Below, in pieces: positions 21,800-29,217 of a stretch of DNA of 29,943 bases. The notes beneath the pieces were generated by a model, which was not told the DNA's origin, searched no databases, and saw only the letters and a program-made list of their open reading frames with translations. Origin of the DNA: Candidatus Nitrosopumilus sp. (GTDB taxonomy: Archaea; Thermoproteota; Nitrososphaeria; Nitrososphaerales; Nitrosopumilaceae); NCBI GenBank assembly GCA_011055585.1, contig DRGT01000108.1, positions 1 to 29,943 of the forward strand. The letters are read 5' to 3'. Position numbers and translations under genes: made by a program. The first letter of the stretch is position 1; every line of letters starts with the position of its first letter.

Positions 21800-22561
21800 T
21801 TATAATTTTAAAGTTTTAAGAACCAAATCAAAATTTTTCTGGGTTGGTTCGTGTTTGTAAATCCGGAGAGCCTTAATTATTTTTGATTTAGGAGGCAGTT
21901 TGTAAATCTTATTTACAGTTTTTGCAATTCCTGAACCAATAAAAATTCCCTGAGTAGCAGATGTCACATTTGAGACTCTTCTTTGTGTACTAGCGCTTTC
22001 AAGATCAATAATAGATATTCTTTTCTTTCCAATTATAACATGTTTTACTATACTACTTAATTCACCATGGTCAAGTCCAGCTTTATCTAGATTATAACAA
22101 TCTTCAAGTACTTTTCTAATTGTTGATTTTAACTTTGTCGAACTTCCTTTTCCATTAAGTTGTTTGACCCATTTTCCGATTTTTTCTCCATCTAAATATT
22201 CCATGACAATGATATTGTTGCTGCTATCAAACACTATTGGTCCGACCGTAGCATCATTTGCGATTTTTAGAAGTCGAGCTTCATTTTTCATTTCTTTTCT
22301 AGGTGAATCTACACGACGAATTTTTATAGCAACTTTTTTGTTCTTGGTTTTTGCTAATACAACAATTCCAACGTATCCTTTTCCTAAAACATTGATTTGA
22401 CCTAACCTTAATTCTCCTTGGAAAGATACACTTTTGATTCCAAGTTTTTTTAATTCTTTAATTCTTGATTTTTGTTGTGTTTTAGTTGATTTTGGGTATC
22501 CAAGTATTATTGAATATGGTTCTTGTGCTAGCTTTTCAATTGGAATAAAAGATTGTTCCAT
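21800..22561 (-). CDS. Archaeal atypical Ser/Thr protein kinase (COG2112-like)
   Basis: 253 residues with a divergent kinase core. Nucleotide loop L-G-K-G-Y-V-G-I-V at about 59-67, catalytic lysine K80 in V-A-I-K-I-R-R, helix-C glutamate E94, hinge V-M-E-Y-L-D at 119-124, catalytic D164 in L-D-H-G-E-L-S-S in place of the usual H-R-D, and metal-binding D186 in I-I-D-L-E. This is the RIO/piD261-like pattern of archaeal predicted kinases. Substrates are unknown. The start overlaps the end of the CCA-adding enzyme gene by 26 bp, and the AlkA-like gene follows by 6 bp, so translation is probably coupled. Confidence 0.85.
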   Translation of the reverse strand: MEQSFIPIEKLAQEPYSIILGYPKSTKTQQKSRIKELKKLGIKSVSFQGELRLGQINVLGKGYVGIVVLAKTKNKKVAIKIRRVDSPRKEMKNEARLLKIANDATVGPIVFDSSNNIIVMEYLDGEKIGKWVKQLNGKGSSTKLKSTIRKVLEDCYNLDKAGLDHGELSSIVKHVIIGKKRISIIDLESASTQRRVSNVTSATQGIFIGSGIAKTVNKIYKLPPKSKIIKALRIYKHEPTQKNFDLVLKTLKL

Positions 22562-23873
22562 CTATGGAACAAAGCTCTGCTAGTGCCTCTTTAATGGATT
22601 TGCCATTTGCTTTTTGTCCTGACATAATTTTGAATCCTTTTTTCATATCTGCTTTCAATCCTTTAGGGATACCAGATTTGTTTAAGTGATTTTTTAAAAG
22701 ATCATGCAAAAACTTTATCGCGTCATTGTTATGGCGTTTTTGCAATGAAAGGATTTTCCTACTTGAATCAACCCACATTATTTTACTCTTTTTTACATTT
22801 GTTTTGATAAAGACATCTGAATCTTTTCCAAAGAAAAAGTCTGGACCTTCTCGAATTTCATTTTCATCAATTTTCTGTGATTTCATTAAAAAAAGCAACC
22901 ACACTTCGTTCTTTTCGTCTGTAGAAGCATCTTTTCTTAAAACTTCGAAACCTTCAACTTCCATTTGTGTAGCTAGTGAGCTTGCTGCTCGTTTTATTTG
23001 TCCCCATATTATATCTGGGCTTCTTGATTTGAAATTGAATTTTACTACAATAGTATTCTCTAGGTTTTTCTTTTGAATTTTTGATTTAGCTTTTGGTTTA
23101 AAGAAAGATAGAGAGGGTTTATTCAAAAATGCTCTACAACATAAAACAAATTTGCCAACATTTTCAACTGAAATAGCAGCACCAAGGTTTCTGTTACTGT
23201 CTATTGGATCTATAATTACGAGAGATGTATCAAATTTCTTTGTTGGTTTTCCTATAGTTTGATTTTGTTTTAATTGTGCAATTGACTGTATGACATCTTG
23301 ACAACTTCCATAATGTAATACTAAAACTTCTGTAACATAGCCACTAATTCCCTGTTTTGCAATTTCAGAGCCATAGATGTTGTTGTTTATTAGAAAGTTT
23401 TTGAGTAATCTTACGTCGTCTTTCTTTTTTCCTGTAAGGGATTCTAACATGAATTTTGTGTGAAAAGGTGATCTATCTGCAGCACTTTGCCACTTTCCGT
23501 TTTCTACATCATAACAAGGAACAACATTAATTTTAGTTCCCTTTAGTTTAGCTTCAACATAGGGATGTTCTGAATATCTTACATATGGCTGAAATTTTTT
23601 TAAAGACTCAAATCCAATTTTTTTTGAAATTTCAACAAACTTTTTTTCTGGTGTATTTTTTTTAAATTTGATAAATACATCAATGTCAGCTTTAGTTGGA
23701 AGCCAAGTACCTTTCGCATATGAACCACCAAAGTCAACAGAAATTATTTGTGGAAACTTGGATGCTTGTTCTCTTACTAAATTATACGCAACTTTTGCAA
23801 TTTGATTTTTTTCTTTTTGTAATTTTTCGGATGGAATAGATAACTTTCTTGCTTTTTCTAAAATCAATTTCAT
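22536..23873 (-). CDS. cca: CCA-adding tRNA nucleotidyltransferase, archaeal class I
   Basis: Adds or repairs the 3'-CCA of tRNAs. 445 residues, usual for archaeal enzymes. The nucleotidyltransferase site is G-G-S-Y-A-K-G-T at 49-56 with catalytic aspartates in A-D-I-D-V-F at 62-67, and the third carboxylate probably in I-N-V-V-P-C-Y-D (about 114-121). R-S-P-F-H-T follows near 133, and a conserved helical segment with I-S-G-Y-V-T-E-V-L-V near 174. It overlaps thpR by 4 bp (ATGA type) and the kinase by 26 bp, in a tight operon. The tRNA-Pro gene in this window lacks an encoded CCA, so this enzyme is needed. Confidence 0.97.
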   Translation of the reverse strand: MKLILEKARKLSIPSEKLQKEKNQIAKVAYNLVREQASKFPQIISVDFGGSYAKGTWLPTKADIDVFIKFKKNTPEKKFVEISKKIGFESLKKFQPYVRYSEHPYVEAKLKGTKINVVPCYDVENGKWQSAADRSPFHTKFMLESLTGKKKDDVRLLKNFLINNNIYGSEIAKQGISGYVTEVLVLHYGSCQDVIQSIAQLKQNQTIGKPTKKFDTSLVIIDPIDSNRNLGAAISVENVGKFVLCCRAFLNKPSLSFFKPKAKSKIQKKNLENTIVVKFNFKSRSPDIIWGQIKRAASSLATQMEVEGFEVLRKDASTDEKNEVWLLFLMKSQKIDENEIREGPDFFFGKDSDVFIKTNVKKSKIMWVDSSRKILSLQKRHNNDAIKFLHDLLKNHLNKSGIPKGLKADMKKGFKIMSGQKANGKSIKEALAELCSIDGTIFYSN

Positions 23874-24412
23874 AATTTTGCCTTTACCACCTGTAAATCT
23901 GAATAAATAGGACCATTAGGAGTAAGCTCACTTTTTTTGAATTTAATTTCAGATATTTTTTGTATTCCTAATGAAGATGCTTTTGAATGAGTCAATTCAT
24001 CTGAAATGTCACTAATGCGGTTTTTAATTCTAAAGATAGTGATATGTGGTTTGAATGGTTTATCATTATGAAAGCCTAGGGGAGACAATTTTTCTTCTAC
24101 TTTTCTTGCTAAATCTTTAAGCTTAGCACCACCATTTTCATCAATTCCAATCCATACTACTCGTGGAAATTTTGGTTTTGGAAAGGCTCCAATTCCTTCA
24201 AAAACGACTTCAAAAGGAGAAAACTCAATTGAACTTAAGGTGTTTTGAACTTTTTCTGACATTTCATCAGAAATTTCACCTAAAAATAACAAAGTGAAAT
24301 GAATGTTTTTTAGAGAAACTGGTTTTGCTTTAATTTTAAGATCGGATTGAATTTTTTTAATTGAATTTAGAACTTGTTCATCATTAATTTCAGCAGCAAT
24401 AAAAGTTCGCAT
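23870..24412 (-). CDS. thpR: RNA 2',3'-cyclic 3'-phosphodiesterase (2'-5' RNA ligase family)
   Basis: 2H phosphoesterase acting on cyclic phosphate RNA ends. The ATG at 24412 gives 180 residues (a GTG one codon upstream is also possible). Both H-x-T-x motifs are present: H38-F-T-L and H123-I-T-I. The spacing and the L-F-L-G that follows the first are typical for ThpR/LigT. The TATA element at 24433-24442 lies 26 bp upstream, so it heads a leaderless operon with cca. The pairing with cca fits RNA-end processing. Confidence 0.95.
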   Translation of the reverse strand: MRTFIAAEINDEQVLNSIKKIQSDLKIKAKPVSLKNIHFTLLFLGEISDEMSEKVQNTLSSIEFSPFEVVFEGIGAFPKPKFPRVVWIGIDENGGAKLKDLARKVEEKLSPLGFHNDKPFKPHITIFRIKNRISDISDELTHSKASSLGIQKISEIKFKKSELTPNGPIYSDLQVVKAKL

Positions 24413-24432
24413 CACAAGTTTTTTGGTTGTAT

Positions 24433-24442
24433 CTTTATAATG
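24433..24442. promoter_or_regulatory. Bidirectional TATA element between thpR and the UPF0200 gene
   Basis: CTTTATAATG is centred at about 24437.5, exactly 26 bp from the thpR ATG on the minus strand. On the plus strand it predicts a start at about 24463, giving the UPF0200 gene a leader of about 24 nt that contains a Shine-Dalgarno sequence. Confidence 0.5.
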
Positions 24443-24470
24443 ATTTCCGGTAACTTCATAGATTAGATAA

Positions 24471-24476
24471 AAGGAG
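24471..24476 (+). promoter_or_regulatory. Shine-Dalgarno site of the UPF0200 gene
   Basis: AAGGAG lies 11 nt before the TTG at 24488. It is one of few clear ribosome binding sites in the window, where most genes look leaderless, and it supports the TTG start. Confidence 0.55.
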
Positions 24477-24487
24477 TTTCATAGATC

Positions 24488-25036
24488 TTGTCAAAGCTTA
24501 TCGTTTGTCTTACAGGAATGCCAGGTGCTGGCAAGTCCACAATTGCTAATGGATTGAAGAACAAAGGATTTGATGTAATCAATATGGGAGATGCTGTACG
24601 TGCAGAAGCTAGACGAAGAAACTTAGAACCTACCGGACAAAATTTGGGAAAGCTAATGTTAGAGCTTCGTGAAAAAAATGGTCCTGGATCAGTTGCCAAG
24701 CTTATTCAAGATCAGATTAAGAATTCAAATCAAGATATTATAGTAATAGATGGTGTTAGATCCAACGCAGAGATTAATGTATTAAGAAACATCGGTACAG
24801 TAAAACTTCTTTCAATTCATGCATCAACTAACAAACGGTATAATTTTTTGACAAAACGTGCAAGATCAGATGATCCACAAAGTCAAGACACTTTTGATGA
24901 ACGAGATAAAAGAGAACTTGGAGTTGGAATAAGCACTTCGATTGCTCTTGCAGATGAAAGCATTTCAAATAATAATTTGACTATTGATGAGCTTATTGAT
25001 TCTGCTTACAAAATAATTTCCAGTTGGACAAAGTAA
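24488..25036 (+). CDS. UPF0200-family P-loop nucleotide kinase-like protein
   Basis: 182 residues. Walker A is G-M-P-G-A-G-K-S at 10-17, followed by N-M-G-D-A-V-R-A-E (about 31-39), I-V-I-D-G-V-R-S near 85-92 (like the DGxR motif of kinases related to dephospho-CoA kinase and cytidylate kinase), and a lid with R-A-R-S-D-D-P near 124. The substrate is unknown. Start TTG at 24488, preceded by AAGGAG. The next gene (UPF0201) starts at the base after its stop codon. The two families are fused in some archaea such as Archaeoglobus, which supports a shared role. Confidence 0.9.
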   Translation: MSKLIVCLTGMPGAGKSTIANGLKNKGFDVINMGDAVRAEARRRNLEPTGQNLGKLMLELREKNGPGSVAKLIQDQIKNSNQDIIVIDGVRSNAEINVLRNIGTVKLLSIHASTNKRYNFLTKRARSDDPQSQDTFDERDKRELGVGISTSIALADESISNNNLTIDELIDSAYKIISSWTK

Positions 25037-25435
25037 ATGGAAATTCCAGATGTAGCTTGTAGAATTGACGCATATTGTTCAATAAATCCCTCTGAAGATC
25101 CTCAAAAAGTTGAACAAGCAATTTCCAATGTTCTTTTAGAAATGGATTTTAAATTTAACAAAGATTCTCTTATGGCTACTTCAAAAAATTTAGAATGTCT
25201 AAGCAGAATTTATGAAACCATCCATGCTAAAAAAATTAAGAACGCTTACAGACTACAGTTAAAACAGAACTTATTGGGTGACTCTACATGGTTTTATCTA
25301 AATAAGCAAGCAGCATTTGCCAATTCCATCGCACTTTGTGGGGAAGCTGAAGAATCGCCATTGGGACCAATTAAAGTAATAATTAACGCAAAAAACATTG
25401 AAAGAGTTATTGAATGGCTGGTTACTGATTTCTGA
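25037..25435 (+). CDS. UPF0201-family protein
   Basis: 132 residues. It shows the family layout: N-terminal strand C-R-I-D-A-Y-C-S-I-N-P-S-E-D-P-Q-K-V; a helix with S-K-N-L-E-C-L-S-R-I-Y-E-T-I; then S-T-W-F-Y-L-N-K-Q-A-A-F-A and E-E-S-P-L-G-P-I-K-V-I-I near the end. The family is archaeal and may bind RNA, by its ribosomal-protein-like fold; the function is not established. It is translated directly after the UPF0200 gene with no gap. Confidence 0.9.
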   Translation: MEIPDVACRIDAYCSINPSEDPQKVEQAISNVLLEMDFKFNKDSLMATSKNLECLSRIYETIHAKKIKNAYRLQLKQNLLGDSTWFYLNKQAAFANSIALCGEAEESPLGPIKVIINAKNIERVIEWLVTDF

Positions 25436-25490
25436 TAGAGAAATTATTGAATCGAACCTAAGTTTTGAAAATCCAAACCAAATACATCAA

Positions 25491-25498
25491 TTTTTTTT
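25491..25498 (+). terminator. Oligo-T terminator after the UPF0200-UPF0201 operon
   Basis: A run of eight or nine T about 55 bp after the UPF0201 stop and just before the promoter (AAATAAAAAAC, about 25506-25516) of the next gene. Archaeal RNA polymerase stops at such T-runs without needing a hairpin. Confidence 0.45.
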
Positions 25499-25536
25499 AC
25501 TTGTGAAATAAAAAACAATTTTTCAAATCATAAAAA

Positions 25537-26388
25537 ATGGCAAAAGAAGCGGCTATTTTAGGGGTTAGTATACTTACCCTATTTGTAGCTGGATTTGCTG
25601 CATATTCAATTTATGATTTAAATGGTGTTTCTTCAGCTGAAGCAGCTGTTAAGGACTATACTGGGGAATTTGAGTCAATTCAAACTGCCTTAAGTGAAGT
25701 AAATCAGAAACTTGAAGACTTGGAATCTGATACAATAAAAGAATTACAAAAAATTAAAGTTGAATTAGAAGAAGTAAAGGCAATAGGATTTGGTAATGAA
25801 GTTATTGATACATCATCCCCCTTTTCAATCTCATTAGATAAAACAACATATCCTAAAAGTGGCGTTATTACTGTATTTGCTCACAACATTCTTCCTCAAA
25901 AAGTAATGACGATTCAATTAATTAGTAAATTTGATGAACTAATTACAACAGTAATTGCTCGTTCTGATTCAACAGGAAAACTAGACCATATTTTCCAGAT
26001 TCCATCGTTTGTTCCTGCTGGAGATTATAAGATTAAAGCTACAACATCATATGGCAGTTCCAGTCTTATGTTTTTTAAAATATCAGATGATATTATTTCA
26101 AAGCCAACTAATCCATCTGTTCAAGGACTCTCAGTAATTTTGGATAACTCTGTTTACAATCCTGGTGATATGATCAAAGTAACAGGATTTGGTGAAAAAA
26201 GCACATCAATTACTGCACAAATAACCAGTCCTAATAACAAAGTATCTACTGCACATTCAAGCACTTCAAGTGATAGTACCTACACATTAATTTTCATTCT
26301 TGATAAAGACGCTAAAGTAGGAAATTGGAAATTAAAAATAACGAATGGTGATCACGAGGAAACACTTTCGTTTACTGTTAAAAACTAG
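25537..26388 (+). CDS. Membrane-anchored surface protein with coiled coil and two Ig-like domains
   Basis: 283 residues. An N-terminal membrane helix (about 5-25) acts as signal anchor. A coiled coil at about 38-82 (heptads such as I-Q-T-A-L-S-E-V-N-Q-K-L-E-D-L) follows. Two beta-sandwich repeats come next, at about 92-188 and 196-283. Each opens with a similar S-I-S-L-D-K-T-T-Y-P-K-S-G / S-V-I-L-D-N-S-V-Y-N-P-G-D segment, as in MG2-like domains of thaumarchaeal surface proteins. No cysteine is present. Likely extracellular, with unknown ligand. An 11-bp gap leads to a second small anchored protein. Confidence 0.75.
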   Translation: MAKEAAILGVSILTLFVAGFAAYSIYDLNGVSSAEAAVKDYTGEFESIQTALSEVNQKLEDLESDTIKELQKIKVELEEVKAIGFGNEVIDTSSPFSISLDKTTYPKSGVITVFAHNILPQKVMTIQLISKFDELITTVIARSDSTGKLDHIFQIPSFVPAGDYKIKATTSYGSSSLMFFKISDDIISKPTNPSVQGLSVILDNSVYNPGDMIKVTGFGEKSTSITAQITSPNNKVSTAHSSTSSDSTYTLIFILDKDAKVGNWKLKITNGDHEETLSFTVKN

Positions 26389-26399
26389 CAATTCATACT

Positions 26400-26597
26400 T
26401 TGATAATTAAAATTCTTATAATTTTTGTAATCCTTGTTGGTGGAACAATTTTGATTTTTTCTGAAGAACTAAATCTAGTTTCTCAAAATTCATTGAATTC
26501 TGAAGAAATACCAAAGGGAATTCAATATCTACAAGATGATCTAAAAAACATTGAAAATAAACTCCGTGATATTCTTCCTAAAAATACAGAAAAATAA
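26400..26597 (+). CDS. Small single-pass membrane protein with short coiled coil
   Basis: 65 residues from a TTG at 26400. A strongly hydrophobic N-terminal helix (about 2-20) is followed by a charged helix with coiled-coil character (I-Q-Y-L-Q-D-D-L-K-N-I-E-N-K-L, about 41-55). It lies 11 bp after the larger anchored coiled-coil protein. The similar architecture suggests that the two act together, an inference from position only. No family recognised. Confidence 0.6.
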   Translation: MIIKILIIFVILVGGTILIFSEELNLVSQNSLNSEEIPKGIQYLQDDLKNIENKLRDILPKNTEK

Positions 26598-26598
26598 C

Positions 26599-27318
26599 TT
26601 AGCTTTCTAAAATCGACACTAATTCTGGTAAAGCTTTTGCAGATGTTGTCTTTAGGGACAATTCCATGTCTCCTGACATGATAGTTTCATCAGGATTTAT
26701 TTCAAGTAAAATAGCATTGTTTTGTTTTGCATAAATGGGTAATGTGTTTGCAGGAGATACTGCAAGTGAAGTTCCAGCAATAATCATAATATCACAAGAA
26801 TTTGCATGAATTATTGCATCATTCCATACATCTTGAGGTAGGGCTTCCCCAAACCAAACAACATCTGGTCGTAAAATATTTCCACATTTACACAGCGGCG
26901 GCAGATTTTCAAATATAGTAGTTGTTTCATCATGGAAATTACATACTGTACACTTTATTCTGATTATGCTTCCATGCAATTCAAGCACATTAGTACTACC
27001 AGCTCTTTGATGAAGACCATCAATATTTTGTGTTAAGACTACCACTTCTTTGTACTTTTCAAGATCTGCTATTGCTTTATGACCAGGATTTGGTTGTGCA
27101 GAAAGAATATTTTTCCTTCTATCTTCATACCATTCCCATACTAACTTTGGATCCTCATAAAATGAATCAATAGTTGCTAGCTTCATTGGATCATATTTTC
27201 TCCATAAACCATCTTTGCCTCGAAAAGTTGGAATTCCACTTTCTTGTGATATACCTGCACCTGTAACAAACACAATTTTTTTTGCATTTTTTAGCTTGTC
27301 AGCGATTTGTTCAAACAT
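26599..27318 (-). CDS. Sir2-family NAD-dependent protein deacylase
   Basis: Removes acyl groups from lysines, using NAD. The ATG at 27318 gives 239 residues; an upstream in-frame ATG at 27393 would overlap the tRNase Z gene and has no family match. Motifs: G-A-G-I-S-Q-E-S-G-I-P-T-F-R-G at about 20-34, Q-N-I-D-G-L-H at 97-103, catalytic H115 in E-L-H-G, zinc ligands C123, C126, C143 and C145, and G-T-S-L-A-V-S-P-A near 187. In archaea Sir2 acts on chromatin proteins such as Alba; whether it does so here is not shown. It is last in the Prs-tRNase Z-Sir2 run. Confidence 0.94.
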   Translation of the reverse strand: MFEQIADKLKNAKKIVFVTGAGISQESGIPTFRGKDGLWRKYDPMKLATIDSFYEDPKLVWEWYEDRRKNILSAQPNPGHKAIADLEKYKEVVVLTQNIDGLHQRAGSTNVLELHGSIIRIKCTVCNFHDETTTIFENLPPLCKCGNILRPDVVWFGEALPQDVWNDAIIHANSCDIMIIAGTSLAVSPANTLPIYAKQNNAILLEINPDETIMSGDMELSLKTTSAKALPELVSILES

Positions 27319-27328
27319 GAAAAATAAA

Positions 27329-28225
27329 TTATAATGCAATCTCCAAATGATCTTTTGCTCCAATGACGGAGCCATGAATTGTTTTTGCTTCATTAACTAG
27401 AACAGATTCATCTTTGTATCTTGCTGAAAAATGAGTCAAAATTAAAGTGGATACATTTGCATTTTTTGCAAGCTGAGCTGCCTCTTTCGCTGTTGAGTGA
27501 TGTGTTTCTTTTGCTTTTTCATTTATCTCATCTAAAAAGGTTGAATCAAATACTAGATAGTCACAATTTTTGAAAAATTCTTCTAGTTTCTTGGTAGGTC
27601 GAGTATCTCCTGAAATGCCAATTTTTTTCCCAGGTCGCTTCTCACCTAATACTTCTGGTGGTTTTACAGTCTTGTTTCCAACTTTTACTTCATGTCCTGT
27701 CTGAAGCTTATGCCAGAGTTCTCCTTCTGGTACACCAAGCTCCTTTGCTTTTTCAGGATGAAATCTACCAGCTTTATCTTTTTCTTGAAAAACAAACGAA
27801 AATGCAGGAATTGAATGCTCAGCTTCACATGCATGAACTGTGTAAGTTTTTTCATCAACAATACATTCTTCTTGTATAGCGGTAATCATTACTGGAAATG
27901 ATAAACCAAAGTTTAACACTTTGATGTTAGCTGCAATAAATTCTTCAATTCCATCAGGTCCGTAAATTTCCATTGGTTCAGTTCTATTTTGTAATGTCAT
28001 TGTTTGTAATAAGCCAAGAATTCCAATACAGTGGTCACCATGAAGATGAGTAACAAAAATTTTCATCTTTTTATTCCATCCCAAGCCAGATTTTATATAA
28101 GAAATCTGTGCACCTTCTCCTGCATCAAACATTAGAATTTCTCCATTCTTTTCTAGACATATGCAACTTAGTGCACGATCTGTCGTAGGTTGTGCACCAG
28201 CTGTACCAAGAAAAACTAGTTTCAT
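27329..28225 (-). CDS. rnz: Ribonuclease Z (tRNA 3'-processing endonuclease)
   Basis: Zinc phosphodiesterase that trims the tRNA 3' trailer, after which Cca adds CCA. 298 residues, the short tRNase Z form. T-H-L-H-G-D-H is at 59-65 with H60, H62, D64 and H65. An exosite-like insertion at about 165-185 ([12 protein letters not shown]) precedes I-G-I-S-G-D-T-R, with the next histidine in [10 protein letters not shown]. The N-terminus [13 protein letters not shown] matches the family. It follows prs by 5 bp and precedes the Sir2 gene by 10 bp. Confidence 0.96.
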   Translation of the reverse strand: MKLVFLGTAGAQPTTDRALSCICLEKNGEILMFDAGEGAQISYIKSGLGWNKKMKIFVTHLHGDHCIGILGLLQTMTLQNRTEPMEIYGPDGIEEFIAANIKVLNFGLSFPVMITAIQEECIVDEKTYTVHACEAEHSIPAFSFVFQEKDKAGRFHPEKAKELGVPEGELWHKLQTGHEVKVGNKTVKPPEVLGEKRPGKKIGISGDTRPTKKLEEFFKNCDYLVFDSTFLDEINEKAKETHHSTAKEAAQLAKNANVSTLILTHFSARYKDESVLVNEAKTIHGSVIGAKDHLEIAL

Positions 28226-28230
28226 CGTTG

Positions 28231-29106
28231 TTAAATCATTTTTGCAATAGAACTTGAGACATCGACTTTTGATGTTTTGCCTGGAATAGTATTTGTACTA
28301 ATTATTTCCGATACTCCAGCTTTTCTTATTTTCTTTTCTGCATTATTCATTAACAAAGCATGAGTACATGCAACAAAAACTCGTTTGCATTTTTGTTTTT
28401 TCAAAAACTGTGTAGCTTTGATAATACTACCACCAGTACTTATCATGTCATCCACCAGAACAAGATCTCGTCCTTTTACCTCTTTATGATTAGATGATTT
28501 TATCAACACTTTTCCAGTTTTTCTATTTCTTTGTTTTTTTAATGAAATGAATTTTGTTTCAAAATGCTTAGCAAACTCCTTTGCACGAGCAGTTCCACCA
28601 AGATCAGGCGAAACTACAAGAGGCTCCTTTAGTCGCAACTTTTTGAAATATTTTACAAGTTCAGGTACTGCAGACACATTTTTTGATGGAATTTTGAACT
28701 GTTTCAAAGCAATTTTACTATGAATATCAACTACGATAATTTTAGAGGCTCCAGAAGCCTTAAACAAATTTGCAATTACCTTAATTGTTACGATCTCACC
28801 TGGAAGAAACTCTTGGTCTTGTCTAGCATATCCCAAGTAGGGAATTACGGCAATTACATTGGGAGAATATTGTTTTGCCTTTGAAATCAAGGCAAGAGCT
28901 TGAATCATGTTTGAATCAACAGGAGGAAATGTTGATTGTACAACGATAATCTTTCCTTTTTTTGGTTTTGCTCTAATATTGATTTTGCTTTCTCCATCTG
29001 GAAAAACTCTTAGCTCAGATTTAACATATTTTGCTCTAATTTTTTTTGCTAACTTTTTTGCTAAACCTTCTGATACTTTTCCACTAATTACAGTATAATT
29101 TGTCAA
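28231..29106 (-). CDS. prs: Ribose-phosphate pyrophosphokinase (PRPP synthetase)
   Basis: Makes PRPP for nucleotide, histidine and tryptophan synthesis. 291 residues, as in the short archaeal enzymes. ATP-site residues are near 34-40 (V-F-P-D-G-E-S); the R-Q-D-Q-E-F stretch is at 95-100; H129 is in V-D-I-H-S; and the PRPP loop is [10 protein letters not shown] at 218-227. The start is TTG at 29106, preceded by TTGATC, a partial match to the archaeal anti-SD. A TATA-like ATTTAAAT near 29167-29174 suggests a leader of about 38 nt including a small hairpin. Confidence 0.95.
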   Translation of the reverse strand: MTNYTVISGKVSEGLAKKLAKKIRAKYVKSELRVFPDGESKINIRAKPKKGKIIVVQSTFPPVDSNMIQALALISKAKQYSPNVIAVIPYLGYARQDQEFLPGEIVTIKVIANLFKASGASKIIVVDIHSKIALKQFKIPSKNVSAVPELVKYFKKLRLKEPLVVSPDLGGTARAKEFAKHFETKFISLKKQRNRKTGKVLIKSSNHKEVKGRDLVLVDDMISTGGSIIKATQFLKKQKCKRVFVACTHALLMNNAEKKIRKAGVSEIISTNTIPGKTSKVDVSSSIAKMI

Positions 29107-29131
29107 CAGATCAACGAAACAAAAGAGATTC

Positions 29132-29154
29132 TTAAGTCTTGAGTGGCGACTTAA
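29132..29154. repeat. Inverted repeat in the prs leader region
   Basis: TTAAGTC (29132-29138) and GACTTAA (29148-29154) with a 9-nt loop. On the plus strand seven T follow, so it looks like an intrinsic terminator, yet no plus-strand gene ends here. On the minus strand it sits near the predicted prs transcription start, as a possible leader hairpin or operator. Confidence 0.5.
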
Positions 29155-29217
29155 TTTTTTTGTAATTTAAATGCAAATAATTCAAATCTTTTATTTTTCC
29201 ATTGTTATCTTTGTGAG

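Noticed and set aside
28907..29098. Plus-strand 63-residue frame ahead of the hairpin at 29132
   Set aside because: It is hydrophobic only because it mirrors prs codons, and it has no TATA element or ribosome site. The terminator-like hairpin is reported separately as a finding.
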